A stretch of 64,000 nucleotides of DNA from Pyxidicoccus caerfyrddinensis. Lineage in GTDB: Bacteria; Myxococcota; Myxococcia; Myxococcales; Myxococcaceae. Where the stretch lies: positions 62,001 to 126,000 of the forward strand of contig NZ_JAAIYA010000006.1 of assembly GCF_010894405.1 (NCBI RefSeq), given 5' to 3'. Made by a program: the position numbers and the translations under genes. Every line of letters starts with the position of its first letter. The first letter of the stretch is position 1. Below the pieces are notes generated by a model. It had not been told where the DNA came from. It saw nothing but the letters and a program-made list of their open reading frames with translations, and did not search any database. Of the stretch, positions 25,969 to 42,138 are shown piece after piece.

Positions 25969-26334
25969 ATGCCAGCCGCCATCGCCGCCCTGGATGTTCG
26001 CTCCGCCTCCCGTCTCTTCAAGGCACTGGGAGACGAGACCCGCCTGCGCATCGTCGCGCTGCTCAGCCACGGCGAGTTGTGCGTCTGCCACTTCGAGTCC
26101 GCGCTCGGACTGACGCAGTCGAACACCTCCCGGCAGCTCGCGGTGCTGAAGAACGCCGGCATCGTCGAGGCCCGCCGTGAAGGGAGCTGGGTCTACTACC
26201 AGCTCGCGCCCCAACTGGACGAAGTGTGCAGGGCACAGCTCAAGGCGCTCGTGGCCGCCTTCTCCAGACGGGACGTGCTCCGCGAGGACGTGAAGCGCCT
26301 GCTCGAATCCCGCGGCCCCAACGCCTGCAAGTGA
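25969..26334 (+). CDS. arsR: ArsR-family arsenic-responsive repressor
   Basis: 121 residues. A winged helix with KALGDETRLRIVALL and the recognition helix QSNTSRQLAVLKNAGIV. The metal-binding ELCVCHF carries Cys38 and Cys40, the classical As(III)/Sb(III) site of E. coli-type ArsR proteins. Arsenite binding should release it from the operator. It is first of an operon with acr3 (11 bases downstream) and arsC, which strongly supports the arsenic assignment. No ribosome binding site is visible before the ATG, in line with a leaderless start. Confidence 0.92.
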   Translation: MPAAIAALDVRSASRLFKALGDETRLRIVALLSHGELCVCHFESALGLTQSNTSRQLAVLKNAGIVEARREGSWVYYQLAPQLDEVCRAQLKALVAAFSRRDVLREDVKRLLESRGPNACK

Positions 26335-26345
26335 CGAAGGACCCC

Positions 26346-27479
26346 ATGAGCACCTCCGCTCCCGCCGACAGCATCGTCAGGAAGCTCTCCGTCATCGACC
26401 GGCTGCTGCCGGTGTGGATTTTCGCCGCCATGGCCCTGGGCATCGGGCTGGGCCGGGCCTTCCCGGACCTGGGCGCGCGGCTGGACACGGTGAAGCTGGA
26501 CACCGTGTCGCTGCCCATCGCCATCGGCCTCTTGTGGATGATGTACCCGGTGCTGGCCAAGGTGCGCTACGGCGAGCTGGGCCGGCTGCGCGCGCGCGGC
26601 AGGCTCTTCACCACGTCGCTGGTGCTCAACTGGGTGGTGGGGCCGGTGCTGATGTTCGCGCTGGCGTGGCTCTTCCTTCCGGACCTGCCGCACTACCGCA
26701 ACGGGCTCATCCTCATCGGCCTGGCCCGCTGCATCGCCATGGTCCTCATCTGGAACATGCTGGCCTGCGGCAGCAACGAGGTGGCCGCCGTGCTGGTCGC
26801 CCTCAACTCCGTCTTCCAGATTCTCTTCTATTCAGTGCTGGGCTGGCTCTTCCTCACCATCATCCCGGGCGCCCTTGGCGCGGATGTCACGGCCTTCGAC
26901 GTGTCCATGGGGAGCATCGCGAAGAGCGTGCTCATCTTCCTGGGCGTGCCGCTGGTGGCCGGAGCGCTGACGCGGCTCGGGCTCACGCGACTCAAGGGCG
27001 AGGCCTGGTACGAGCAGCGCTTCCTACCTCGCCTGGGGCCCACGGCGTTGCTCGGGCTGCTCTACACCATCGTCCTCATGTTCGCGATGCAGGGGGACAA
27101 GCTCACGCGCCTGCCGCTGGACGTGGTGCGCATCTCGCTGCCGCTGCTCGTCTACTTCGGCATCATGTTCACCAGCGCGTTCTTCCTCTCGCGCCGGCTG
27201 GGCTTCAGCTACGAGGAGACGGCGTCCCTCTCCTTCACGGCGGCGGGCAACAACTTCGAGCTGGCCATCGCGGTGGCGGTGGGCGTCTTCGGCATGGCCT
27301 CGGGGGAAGCCCTGGCGGGCGTGGTGGGGCCGCTCATCGAGGTGCCCGCGCTCATCGCCCTCGTGTACCTCTCGCTGTGGCTCAAGCGCCGGCTCTTCCC
27401 CGCGTCGGGCGAGGCCGTCCTGCCCCGCCGCTTCGACGACAAGGCGCCACCGTCCCATACGAGTGAGGTCTCACGATGA
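26346..27479 (+). CDS. acr3: ACR3-family arsenite efflux permease
   Basis: 377 residues with about ten hydrophobic helices. The ACR3 signature in helix 4, GLARCIAMVLIWNMLACG, includes the essential Cys129, and AAGNNFELAIAVAVGVFG near the end is also typical. It exports As(III) across the inner membrane, driven by the proton gradient. Starts 11 bases after arsR and ends in an ATGA overlap with arsC. Length agrees with bacterial Acr3 proteins that are not fused to other domains. Confidence 0.93.
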   Translation: MSTSAPADSIVRKLSVIDRLLPVWIFAAMALGIGLGRAFPDLGARLDTVKLDTVSLPIAIGLLWMMYPVLAKVRYGELGRLRARGRLFTTSLVLNWVVGPVLMFALAWLFLPDLPHYRNGLILIGLARCIAMVLIWNMLACGSNEVAAVLVALNSVFQILFYSVLGWLFLTIIPGALGADVTAFDVSMGSIAKSVLIFLGVPLVAGALTRLGLTRLKGEAWYEQRFLPRLGPTALLGLLYTIVLMFAMQGDKLTRLPLDVVRISLPLLVYFGIMFTSAFFLSRRLGFSYEETASLSFTAAGNNFELAIAVAVGVFGMASGEALAGVVGPLIEVPALIALVYLSLWLKRRLFPASGEAVLPRRFDDKAPPSHTSEVSR

Positions 27480-27907
27480 GCACGGTCATCTTCGCCTGCG
27501 TGCACAACGCCGGCCGCTCGCAGATGGCGGCGGCCTTCTTCAATGCGCTGGCGGACCCGGAGAAGGCCCGCGCCGTGTCCGCTGGCACGCAGCCCGGCGA
27601 GCGGGTGCACCCGGAGGTGCAGGCCGCGATGGCGGAGGTGGGCATCGACTTGTCGGGTGCCCGGCCCCAGCGCCTCACGGACGAGCTGGCCCGGGACGCC
27701 CGGTGGCTCATCACCATGGGCTGCGGTGAGGCCTGTCCCTACGTGCCGGGACTGAAGCGCGAGGACTGGCCGCTCGAGGACCCCAAGGGCAAGCCCGTGG
27801 AGCACGTGCGGAAAATCCGCGACGAGGTGGCCTCGCGTATCGCGCGCTTCGTGGAGCGCGAGGGCTGGAGCCGCGAGGGACGGAGTGTCCCCGTGCGTCC
27901 CGAGTAG
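27476..27907 (+). CDS. arsC: Arsenate reductase, low-molecular-weight phosphatase type
   Basis: 143 residues. The P-loop CVHNAGRS (Cys8, Arg14) matches the LMW tyrosine-phosphatase fold, and the pair Cys83/Cys87 in GCGEACPYVPG with the later LEDPKGK is that of thioredoxin-linked ArsC. It reduces As(V) to As(III), which the adjacent Acr3 exports. Spacing of the second and third Cys (four residues) is shorter than in B. subtilis/S. aureus ArsC (seven), so the reductant may differ. Overlaps acr3 by ATGA and converges with the TonB-receptor gene 11 bases on. Confidence 0.9.
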   Translation: MSTVIFACVHNAGRSQMAAAFFNALADPEKARAVSAGTQPGERVHPEVQAAMAEVGIDLSGARPQRLTDELARDARWLITMGCGEACPYVPGLKREDWPLEDPKGKPVEHVRKIRDEVASRIARFVEREGWSREGRSVPVRPE

Positions 27908-27918
27908 CCTCGCGAGCC

Positions 27919-30237
27919 TCAGAAGTCGTACCGCATCCCGAAGCGCACCTGACGTGGCGCCTGGTAGCGTACGGTGACGGGAGCCACACCCTCCGAGGCG
28001 TCACGCGCCTCCGCCTGGGCTGGCTCCTGGGCGTTGAGGACGTTGAACGCGTCGAGCCGGAACGTCACGTCATGTCCCTTGCGGAGTGCGTACCGCACGC
28101 CGAGATACACATCCAACGACTGCACCCACGGCGTGCGTTTCTCGGCGCCCTCCAGCAGCAGGCCCGACGCTCCCAGGTACGAAGCGCCCACGTCAGCCCG
28201 CAGCTTGTCATCGGGGCCGAAGCGGAACTCCCGGGCCCCGTAGGCGCGAATGACGTGGGGCCTGTCCAGCGGCAGTCGCTGTATCGGCGCGAGTCCGTCC
28301 CACACCGCGAACGGGCTCACGAAATTGCCGGTCAGCTTCGACCACGTGTAGCCCACCCGTCCCAGCCAGCCGTCGATGTAGGGCAGGCGCAGCTCCACGG
28401 TCACCGCATGATAGGTGCGAGCCGTGCGCTGCGAATCCGCGGCGAGTCCGGCGCCGGGATTGCCGAGCACGACACCGCTTCCATCCGTGCGGGGCACGAG
28501 CGCGAGCCCGTTCTCCAGCTCCCGGTACGTATAGGTTCCGCCGAGGACGGCCGTCGGCAGGACTTCGTACTCGAGTCCCGTGACGACCTCGTGGGAGGCC
28601 ATGGGGGCGAGGTCCGGGTCCAGCGTCACCTCCGCCACCGGGTCGGACCCGCTGGCCGGTGCGTCCAGGAGCCCCAGCGGAATCAGCCCCTGGAACCTCC
28701 CGTAGTGGGCGAACACCTTCATCCAGCCGTTGCCCCCCGGGTCGAGAACCAGGCCCACGCGGGGCGACAGCCGGGAGCTGGTGACGGGGTCCGAGCCGGC
28801 CGCACCGCCTTCGAGGCGCTGCATGTCGTAGCGGGCGCCGACATTCAGGGTGAGGCGGTTGGCGAGGCTCCAACTGTCCTGCACGAAGCCGCCAAGGACG
28901 GTGCTGGGAGTCCGCGAACCCGCCCGCTCGTAGACGAGCCATTCCGTGTCCACGCCTGCCTTCACCGTGTGCGTTCCCAGCCATCGTGCCCACCAGAGGA
29001 CCCTGGCATTGGCCTGATAGCGGTCCAGCGTGGGGTCCCCCATGCCGGTCACCCGCTGGGACAGCCAGCCCGCGTGGACATCGAGCAGCACCTTCTTGTC
29101 CACGAGCGCGCCGCTGTGGTGAAGCGCCGTCAGCATCGACTGTGCGCTCCAGTCCTCCCGCGAGGAGGGCGCGGTGACGAGTGTCAGCGACACGTTGTGG
29201 TCCTGGTTGATGAGATACGTCAGCTTGCCCACGGCCTGGAGGCTGCGCGCGTCGTCGAACGTGCGCGAGCTGCTCCCATCCTCGCCCGGAGCCTGGAGGA
29301 TGCGCGTTCGCTCCACGCGGCTCAGTGCCGGGGTGACTCCCGCGAAGAACCAGAGCGTGTCCTCGAGCACCGGGCCGCCGAGGGTGGCACCGAAGTCCCC
29401 CTGGTGTTTGAGTGTGTCCTGGCTCGCGAGTCCTCTGCTCGCACGGCGCCCCTCCAGCAGGCCCGGCGTCCAGAAGGCGAAGACGGAGCCGTGCAGCTCG
29501 TTGGAGCCCGACCGGGTCATCGTCTCCAGGCGCCCACCTGTGGCATGGCCGGACTCCGGCAGGTATCCACCCGTGACGATGCTGCCAGCCCAGGTCAGCT
29601 CGGTGCCCAGGGAGAGGGCATTGAGTCCCAGCACCGCGTCGCGGATGGACAGGCCGTCCAGCCGGTACTCGTTCTCGAAGACGGAGGCGCCGTTGATGGA
29701 CAGGCCCTCCGTCACGTCCAGCACGCCGGGGACGAATGGAGCGAGGTCTTCGGCCGAGCGCGCCGCGCCGAGAGGTCCCGAGGGCCTGCTCACCACACCG
29801 TAGAGGTCGAACTCGAGGAAGAGATCCTGGCCCGTCTTCGTGCTGCCGACGTCGATCGTCGGTGGGCCACAGCCAAACTCGACCTCTTCTCCGAGAGTTT
29901 CAGGAATGAGCGACGCGTCGAGGCGCGTGGAGTACCCCTCCCGTATCAGCACATCGGCTCGTGCGTAGGGCCGGAGCAGCTCCTTCTCGAACCGGACGGT
30001 GTACGTCCCCGGAGGCAGTCCCGGAATCCGGTACTCCCCCAGCGCATCCGTCACCACGGTCTGCTCTCCCTGCATCGACGGTGAGGTCGCCGTGATGACG
30101 ACGTCGGCGACGGGAACCCACGTCGCGGCATCCTTCACCGTGCCGAAGATGACCCCGTGCCCCTCGGCGCCGAGCGCCCCGGACGCCAGGAACACCGCCA
30201 GGACTCCCACGGCCCGGCACCACTCCCACATGCGCAT
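27919..30237 (-). CDS. TonB-dependent receptor with N-terminal carboxypeptidase-regulatory domain
   Basis: 772 residues. A signal peptide (VGVLAVFLASGALGAEG) is followed by an Ig-like CarboxypepD_reg domain (about 30-110: GTVKDAATWVPVADVVITATS, GEYRIPGLPPGTYTVRF). A plug region has EDLAPFVPGVLD, FENEYRLDGLSIRD, and the rest is a 22-strand-type barrel ending in the aromatic MRYDF. It imports an unknown substrate across the outer membrane or, as in Oar-like proteins of myxobacteria, serves in adhesion or secretion. The ATG at 30237 has AAAGGGA upstream. No substrate-specific genes flank it; the arsenic operon converges from the other side. Confidence 0.88.
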   Translation of the reverse strand: MRMWEWCRAVGVLAVFLASGALGAEGHGVIFGTVKDAATWVPVADVVITATSPSMQGEQTVVTDALGEYRIPGLPPGTYTVRFEKELLRPYARADVLIREGYSTRLDASLIPETLGEEVEFGCGPPTIDVGSTKTGQDLFLEFDLYGVVSRPSGPLGAARSAEDLAPFVPGVLDVTEGLSINGASVFENEYRLDGLSIRDAVLGLNALSLGTELTWAGSIVTGGYLPESGHATGGRLETMTRSGSNELHGSVFAFWTPGLLEGRRASRGLASQDTLKHQGDFGATLGGPVLEDTLWFFAGVTPALSRVERTRILQAPGEDGSSSRTFDDARSLQAVGKLTYLINQDHNVSLTLVTAPSSREDWSAQSMLTALHHSGALVDKKVLLDVHAGWLSQRVTGMGDPTLDRYQANARVLWWARWLGTHTVKAGVDTEWLVYERAGSRTPSTVLGGFVQDSWSLANRLTLNVGARYDMQRLEGGAAGSDPVTSSRLSPRVGLVLDPGGNGWMKVFAHYGRFQGLIPLGLLDAPASGSDPVAEVTLDPDLAPMASHEVVTGLEYEVLPTAVLGGTYTYRELENGLALVPRTDGSGVVLGNPGAGLAADSQRTARTYHAVTVELRLPYIDGWLGRVGYTWSKLTGNFVSPFAVWDGLAPIQRLPLDRPHVIRAYGAREFRFGPDDKLRADVGASYLGASGLLLEGAEKRTPWVQSLDVYLGVRYALRKGHDVTFRLDAFNVLNAQEPAQAEARDASEGVAPVTVRYQAPRQVRFGMRYDF

Positions 30238-30424
30238 GCTCGAATCCCTTTCTGCGGACCGCGAGCGTGCTCCCGCGTGAGGGACGCATTCCTCACCGTT
30301 CCATCACGGTTGCCTCACGAAACCCGCAAGCAGCCAGGCATTTACGGGCGCCCACCGAGAGCCTTCGCGCCCGTTCTGTGCTGTCCTGCATGGGCGCGCG
30401 AGTGGACGCGACACAGGAGCCGCC

Positions 30425-31312
30425 GTGACGGGACGGGAGGGGCCGGTGACCGGGAGCAGGAAGGGAGGCCGCGCCTCCGCGAGGGCCGTGCGCCTGCTCA
30501 GCGCCCGTCCCTGGCCGCTCACCATCGCCATCGCCGCCACGCTCGGGCTGCTCATCTACACCGCCACCACCAGCCTGCCCTACCTCATCTCCTCGCCCAC
30601 CACGGACCCGCACTTCGGCGCGCTCAACGACTGTCTCTCCCGCGCGCTGCCCGCGCCAAGGCTCGGCTGGGCCGTGTCTCCGGATGCCTCGCGCGCCGCC
30701 GTCTACGGCCCCCGCGCCGTGGCGGTCTGCGGCCCTGACGGAGTCCCCACGCGGATGGACGTGGCGGGCGCGCTCGCCGCCACCTTCGCCGGAGACAACC
30801 GGCTCTGGGTCTCCGCCGGAGGCCGCCTGCTGCGCGAGGAGCGTGGCGCCCTTCGTCCGGTAGGCGACTTCGCGCCCGTTTCACTCTCCGGCCATGCGGG
30901 CGGGGTGCTCGCCCTGGATGAGGCCGGGCAGCTCGTCTCCGTCTCGTCCGAGGGGAGTGTGCTCGGGCAGGCGACCGTCCCCGGTGCCGGAGCCCGGCTC
31001 TCCGTGGGAGCCTCCGGCACCCTGGCCGCAGTGCTCGACCACGGAGTCCTCCGCGTCTTCGACGCCCGCACGCTCGCCCCCCTTCCCGCCGAGCCCCCGT
31101 GCCCCGTGTCGGGCCTGTGGTGGCTGGATGCGCCGGACCGGCTGCTGATCGGCTGCGCGCCAGAGGGGATTCCGGCCTTCACGTTGGACCTGCGCACCGG
31201 GACACATGCCGCGGCGCCAGGCACCCCCTCGGTGCCTGCCCGCCGGCTCCTCGGCCGGGCCCTCTATGTCGAGGGTTGTGACGGTTTTCCATGCACGGCT
31301 CCGGCCCCCTGA
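30425..31312 (+). CDS. Membrane-anchored protein with propeller-like periplasmic part
   Basis: 295 residues. A basic cytoplasmic tail (about 30 residues) is followed by one membrane segment (WPLTIAIAATLGLLIYTAT) and a periplasmic part with recurring strands such as RLSVGASGTLAAVLDHGVLRVFDARTL, typical of WD40-like or PQQ-type propellers. The GTG at 30425 follows AGGAG at about 30415. No family recognised. It is divergent from the TonB receptor and upstream of the giant kinase; whether it senses for that kinase is not known. Confidence 0.65.
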   Translation: MTGREGPVTGSRKGGRASARAVRLLSARPWPLTIAIAATLGLLIYTATTSLPYLISSPTTDPHFGALNDCLSRALPAPRLGWAVSPDASRAAVYGPRAVAVCGPDGVPTRMDVAGALAATFAGDNRLWVSAGGRLLREERGALRPVGDFAPVSLSGHAGGVLALDEAGQLVSVSSEGSVLGQATVPGAGARLSVGASGTLAAVLDHGVLRVFDARTLAPLPAEPPCPVSGLWWLDAPDRLLIGCAPEGIPAFTLDLRTGTHAAAPGTPSVPARRLLGRALYVEGCDGFPCTAPAP

Positions 31313-31512
31313 GATGTTGGTAGAGGGTTCTGGCACCCCATGTTTCACGGGGTGTCCGAGCGTGTGAGCCGTCAGGGTTCACTACCGGACGGACAGGCGC
31401 CCTCGGGCCCGGCTTGGAATCGACAAGCCCGCGAACTCCCTGGAGATTCGCCCCCGTCGGGCGCCGCTCAGAGCACTGCTGCAGCGTTCATCCCGATCAG
31501 AGGTTTTACAGC

Positions 31513-38946
<7,434 letters not shown>

Positions 38947-38977
38947 CAGCCTGAGTGATGGCTAGCACACGGCTCGT

Positions 38978-39003
38978 CTCCGTCGGGCTTGGGCCCGACG
39001 GAG
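38978..39003 (+). terminator. Perfect 11-base stem-loop after the giant kinase
   Basis: CTCCGTCGGGC, TTGG loop, GCCCGACGGAG. It lies 32 bases after the stop of the kinase and 41 before the next start codon. No T run follows, so it may be a factor-assisted or partial terminator that sets the ratio of the two kinase transcripts. Confidence 0.55.
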
Positions 39004-39043
39004 GCTGCGCCTAGCCTGTGCCCCATCCCTTCATCCCATCTCC

Positions 39044-41026
39044 ATGACGCCTAGCGAACACATCCCGGCCGAACGCACCCAGGACGGCGCCGCACGCCCA
39101 CGGGCGAGCATCCTGATGGTGGACGACCACCCGTCCAACCTGCTCGCGCTGGAGGCCATCCTCGATCCGCTGGGGCAGGAGCTGGTGAAGGCCACCAGCG
39201 GTGAGGAAGCGCTCAAGTACCTGCTCAAGCGCGACTTCGCCGTCATCCTGATGGACGTGCAGATGCCGGGGCTGGACGGCTTCCAGACGGCGACCATCAT
39301 CAAGCAGCGCGAGCGCACGCGCACCATTCCCATCATCTTCCTCACCGCGCTCAGCCGCGACGCGGCCCATGTCTTCAAGGGCTACGCGCACGGCGCGGTG
39401 GACTACCTGCTCAAGCCGTTCGACCCTGAAATCCTCCGCTCCAAGGTCAGCGTCTTCGTCGACCTGTTCCTCAAGGAGCAGCAGATTCAGCGGCAGGCGG
39501 CGCAGCTGCGCCAGCGCGAGCGCGAGGCCCTGGAGCGGCAGAGCGAGTTGCGCTACCGGCGGCTCACCGAGTCGCTGCCCGAGGTGATGTGGGCCGCGCG
39601 GCCGGACGGCTCGTTCACCTACGCCAACCGCGCCGGGCGCGACTACACCGGCATCGGGGAGGACGAGCCGCTGTCGCTGTCCACCTTCCTGGACTTCGTC
39701 CACCCCACGGACCGCGAGGACATGCGCAACGTGTGGGAGCAGGCCATCCGCCTGGGCCAGCGCGTGGAGCGCGAGTTCCGGCTGCGCCGCTTCGACGGCG
39801 TCTACCGCTGGCACCTGGCGCGCGCGGTACCCGAGCGCGACGAGACGGGCCAATTGGTGGGCTGGATTGCCATCGCCACGGACATCGACGACAAGCGCCG
39901 GGCGGAAGAGGCGCTGGGGCGCTTCAAGACGACGCTGGACGCCACGCTGGACTGCGTCCTGATGTTCTCCCCGGACTCGCTGACGCTCACCTATGCCAAC
40001 GCGGGCGCGGCCAAGCAGCTCGTTGGCTCCGTGGACGAACTGGTGGGGCTGTGCGTGCTGGAGGTGGAGGGCGCCTTCGACGAGGCGGGCTTCCGCAAGC
40101 TGCTGGCCCCGCTGCTCAGCGGCACGCTGCCGAGCCAGACGTACTCCACCACCCACCGCCGCCGCGACGGCAGCGAGGTGCCGGTGGAGGTGGTGCTCCA
40201 GTACGTGGGCGCCGACGAGGGACCGGGCCGCTTCATCTCCGTGGCGCGCGACATCACCGAGCGGCAGCGCGCGGAGACGGCGCTGCGGCTGGCCAGCGAG
40301 GCCAAGGACGCCTTCCTCGCCGCGGCCAGCCACGAGCTGCGCACCCCGCTGGCGGCGGCCAAGGGCCACGCGCACCTGGCGCTGCTCAAGCTGGGCAACG
40401 AGACGGAGGCCGGCCCGGGCAAGTCGCTCAAAATCATCAACCGGCAGATAGACCGGATGGCCAAGCTGGTGGAGGACCTGCTCGACATCAGCCGGCTGCA
40501 GGCGGGCCGCCTGTCGCTGGAGCTGGAGCGGTTCGACATGAGCGACCTCGTGCGCGAGACGAGAGACCGCATGGCGGTGCTGTCCCAGGGCCACGAGCTG
40601 CACGTGGAGACGCCGGAGCACCTGGAGGGCACGTGGGACCGCGGGCGCCTGGACCAGGTGCTCACCAACCTCCTGTCCAACGCCATTCGCTACTCCCCCG
40701 AGGGCGGGCCGGTGCTGGTGCGGCTCAACGGCGAGGGCGACGAGGGCGTGCACCTGGCCGTGAAGGACCGCGGCGTGGGCATCCCCAAGGAGAAGCAGTC
40801 GCTCATCTTCGAGCGCTTCGGCCGCGCGCACGGCAGCAAGTACGGCGGGCTGGGGCTGGGGCTCACCATCAGCCAGGGCATCGTCGAGCAGCACGGCGGC
40901 CGCATCTGGGTGGAGTCCGCGGGCCAGCCCGGCGAGGGCTCCACCTTCCACGTGTGGCTGCCGCGCGAGACGGAGCCGCAGCTGGCCACCGTGCATCAGG
41001 CGTCCAGCACCCGCACCGCGAGCTGA
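39044..41026 (+). CDS. Hybrid sensor: REC-PAS-PAS-HisKA-HATPase
   Basis: 660 residues, soluble. An N-terminal receiver (about 20-140, phospho-Asp in ILMDVQMPGLDG, KPFDP near its end) is followed by PAS (about 175-290, RYRRLTESLPEVMW), a second PAS (about 295-410), HisKA with ASHELRTPL, and HATPase (DRGVGIPKEKQ, GLGLGLTISQGIVEQHGG). Signal would come in at the receiver and PAS domains and the phosphate leave from the His. It follows the giant kinase by 97 bases on the same strand, so its receiver could take phosphate from that kinase; that link is inference. No ribosome binding site is visible before the ATG. Confidence 0.9.
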   Translation: MTPSEHIPAERTQDGAARPRASILMVDDHPSNLLALEAILDPLGQELVKATSGEEALKYLLKRDFAVILMDVQMPGLDGFQTATIIKQRERTRTIPIIFLTALSRDAAHVFKGYAHGAVDYLLKPFDPEILRSKVSVFVDLFLKEQQIQRQAAQLRQREREALERQSELRYRRLTESLPEVMWAARPDGSFTYANRAGRDYTGIGEDEPLSLSTFLDFVHPTDREDMRNVWEQAIRLGQRVEREFRLRRFDGVYRWHLARAVPERDETGQLVGWIAIATDIDDKRRAEEALGRFKTTLDATLDCVLMFSPDSLTLTYANAGAAKQLVGSVDELVGLCVLEVEGAFDEAGFRKLLAPLLSGTLPSQTYSTTHRRRDGSEVPVEVVLQYVGADEGPGRFISVARDITERQRAETALRLASEAKDAFLAAASHELRTPLAAAKGHAHLALLKLGNETEAGPGKSLKIINRQIDRMAKLVEDLLDISRLQAGRLSLELERFDMSDLVRETRDRMAVLSQGHELHVETPEHLEGTWDRGRLDQVLTNLLSNAIRYSPEGGPVLVRLNGEGDEGVHLAVKDRGVGIPKEKQSLIFERFGRAHGSKYGGLGLGLTISQGIVEQHGGRIWVESAGQPGEGSTFHVWLPRETEPQLATVHQASSTRTAS

Positions 41027-41041
41027 GGGGCGGAAAACGCG

Positions 41042-41335
41042 CTACTGCACCCGGGGCGGGCCCCCGGGGCGCAGCGGGCTCACGCCCGTCACCCACAGCA
41101 CCCGCGTGGAGGGCTCCAGCCGGTACGTCACCACGTGGCCGGAGCCGCGCAGCTCGAACTCCTCCGCCGCCTCCTCGTCGCTGACCCACTGGCGCAGGCC
41201 CACCGTCGCGGCGACTCCCGCGAGGAGCGAGTCCAGCACCGCGCGGTCCACCGGGGCCAGCGCCAGCCACGCGGCACGCGCCTCCCACGCCGTGGCGACC
41301 CGCCACGCTCCGCCCTTCTGCCGTCCCATGCTCAC
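41042..41335 (-). CDS. RelE/ParE-fold-like small protein 1
   Basis: 97 residues. The order WRVATAWEARAAWLAL, helix, then FELRGSGHVVTYRLEPSTRVLWVTGVSP is the strand-helix-helix-strands layout of RelE/ParE toxins, where the late G-x-x-x-x-Y-x-x is usual. The two upstream genes have the same layout (YRVVFTPQTWKEIG; YAVEVAPSAWRQLG). The start is GTG at 41335 within the stop of its neighbour (GTGA), with an ATG six bases further in. Typical catalytic Arg/Lys pairs of RelE are not evident, so a toxic ribonuclease role is open. Confidence 0.5.
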   Translation of the reverse strand: MSMGRQKGGAWRVATAWEARAAWLALAPVDRAVLDSLLAGVAATVGLRQWVSDEEAAEEFELRGSGHVVTYRLEPSTRVLWVTGVSPLRPGGPPRVQ

Positions 41336-41604
41336 CTGGACTCGGGAGGGCGGCGGATGTCCACCAGGGTGAGCGTCCGCATCGAGTCGTCCCGCTCGTA
41401 GGTCACCACCAGCGTGGCCACGGTGAGGTGCTGCCGGGCAGGCTGCTCGGCGACGTTCAACCTTCCGTACTTCGCGGCCAGGTCATCCACGGCGTGCTGG
41501 AACGCGTCGAAGAGCGCGGTGGGCATCAGCCCGATTTCCTTCCACGTCTGAGGCGTGAAGACGACGCGGTAGGGGCTGGTGGCTCTGGGAAGGGTGCGGT
41601 GCAT
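41332..41604 (-). CDS. RelE/ParE-fold-like small protein 2
   Basis: 90 residues from the ATG at 41604. YRVVFTPQTWKEIG is followed by two helices (ALFDAFQHAVDDLAA) and a C-terminal sheet with LTVATLVVTYERDDSMRTLTLVDIRRP. It looks like its two neighbours and like RelE/ParE proteins. A GTG at 41766 in the same frame would add 54 Pro/Arg-rich residues and is less likely. It overlaps the next gene by GTGA; a gap of 213 bases separates it from the first gene of the trio. Role unknown. Confidence 0.5.
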   Translation of the reverse strand: MHRTLPRATSPYRVVFTPQTWKEIGLMPTALFDAFQHAVDDLAAKYGRLNVAEQPARQHLTVATLVVTYERDDSMRTLTLVDIRRPPESR

Positions 41605-41817
41605 GGTGCGGGTCGGGCTGCGGGGACGCGGGCTGCCATCAGGGGGACCCGGTCCCCGACTCCCCGGCCACTGAGGGAAGTCGGTTTCCGGGCGACGGCT
41701 GTCATCAGGTGACTTCAGAGGGGGAGTGGCAACATCCGCCGGGTCCGGGTGGGAACATCCGCCCACCCGGTGGCGGGGCGATTCCGGCCGGCTTCTGGCC
41801 GGGTCGCGGGGCCCGCG

Positions 41818-42138
41818 CTACCGGGGGCCTGACGGGGGCGGAATGGTGGTCAGCCGGAGCGTGACTTCCGTCAGCCGGATGGCGGCCCGCGCGGAGTCCA
41901 CCTGGTAGAGGAGGACGAAGTCCCCCACGATGAGCGACAGCGCCGTGTCCACCCCGGCCTCCGCGATGACGCGTGGATCCGGCAGCCGCCCTTCGGAGGC
42001 GAGCGTCGCCAGCGCCGTCAGCCGTTGCTGGAGGACGCCATAGTCTTGATGGGAGAGGTGGCCGAGCTGACGCCATGCGGACGGCGCGACCTCGACTGCG
42101 TACGAGGAGGAGAGTGAGTGGGGTGTGGGGGATTCCAT
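41818..42138 (-). CDS. RelE/ParE-fold-like small protein 3
   Basis: 106 residues. YAVEVAPSAWRQLGHL, QQRLTALATL, then the best RelE-like end of the three: SLIVGDFVLLYQVDSARAAIRLTEV (compare G-D-x-R-x-x-Y in RelE/ParE). It has the long loop between helix 2 and the sheet that such toxins have. The ATG at 42138 follows AGGGGGTGG. It is divergent from a sensor kinase, with 273 bases between. No antitoxin-like gene (AbrB, RHH or HTH) is next to it. Confidence 0.6.
   Translation of the reverse strand: MESPTPHSLSSSYAVEVAPSAWRQLGHLSHQDYGVLQQRLTALATLASEGRLPDPRVIAEAGVDTALSLIVGDFVLLYQVDSARAAIRLTEVTLRLTTIPPPSGPR

Noticed and set aside
31331-31354. TGGCACCCCATGTTTC, similar to a sigma-54 promoter, upstream of the giant kinase
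   Set aside because: The -12 GC is missing (TTTC instead of TTGC). The stretch is better described as a weak hairpin CACCCC/GGGGTG.
31414-31512. Upstream extension of the giant kinase from a TTG at 31414
   Set aside because: It would add 33 residues without a ribosome binding site; the GTG at 31513 has AGAGG upstream and gives a typical start.
41605-41817. Possible longer start (GTG at 41766) of the second RelE-like gene
   Set aside because: The added residues are Pro/Arg/Ser-rich and unlike the compact start of the other two proteins.
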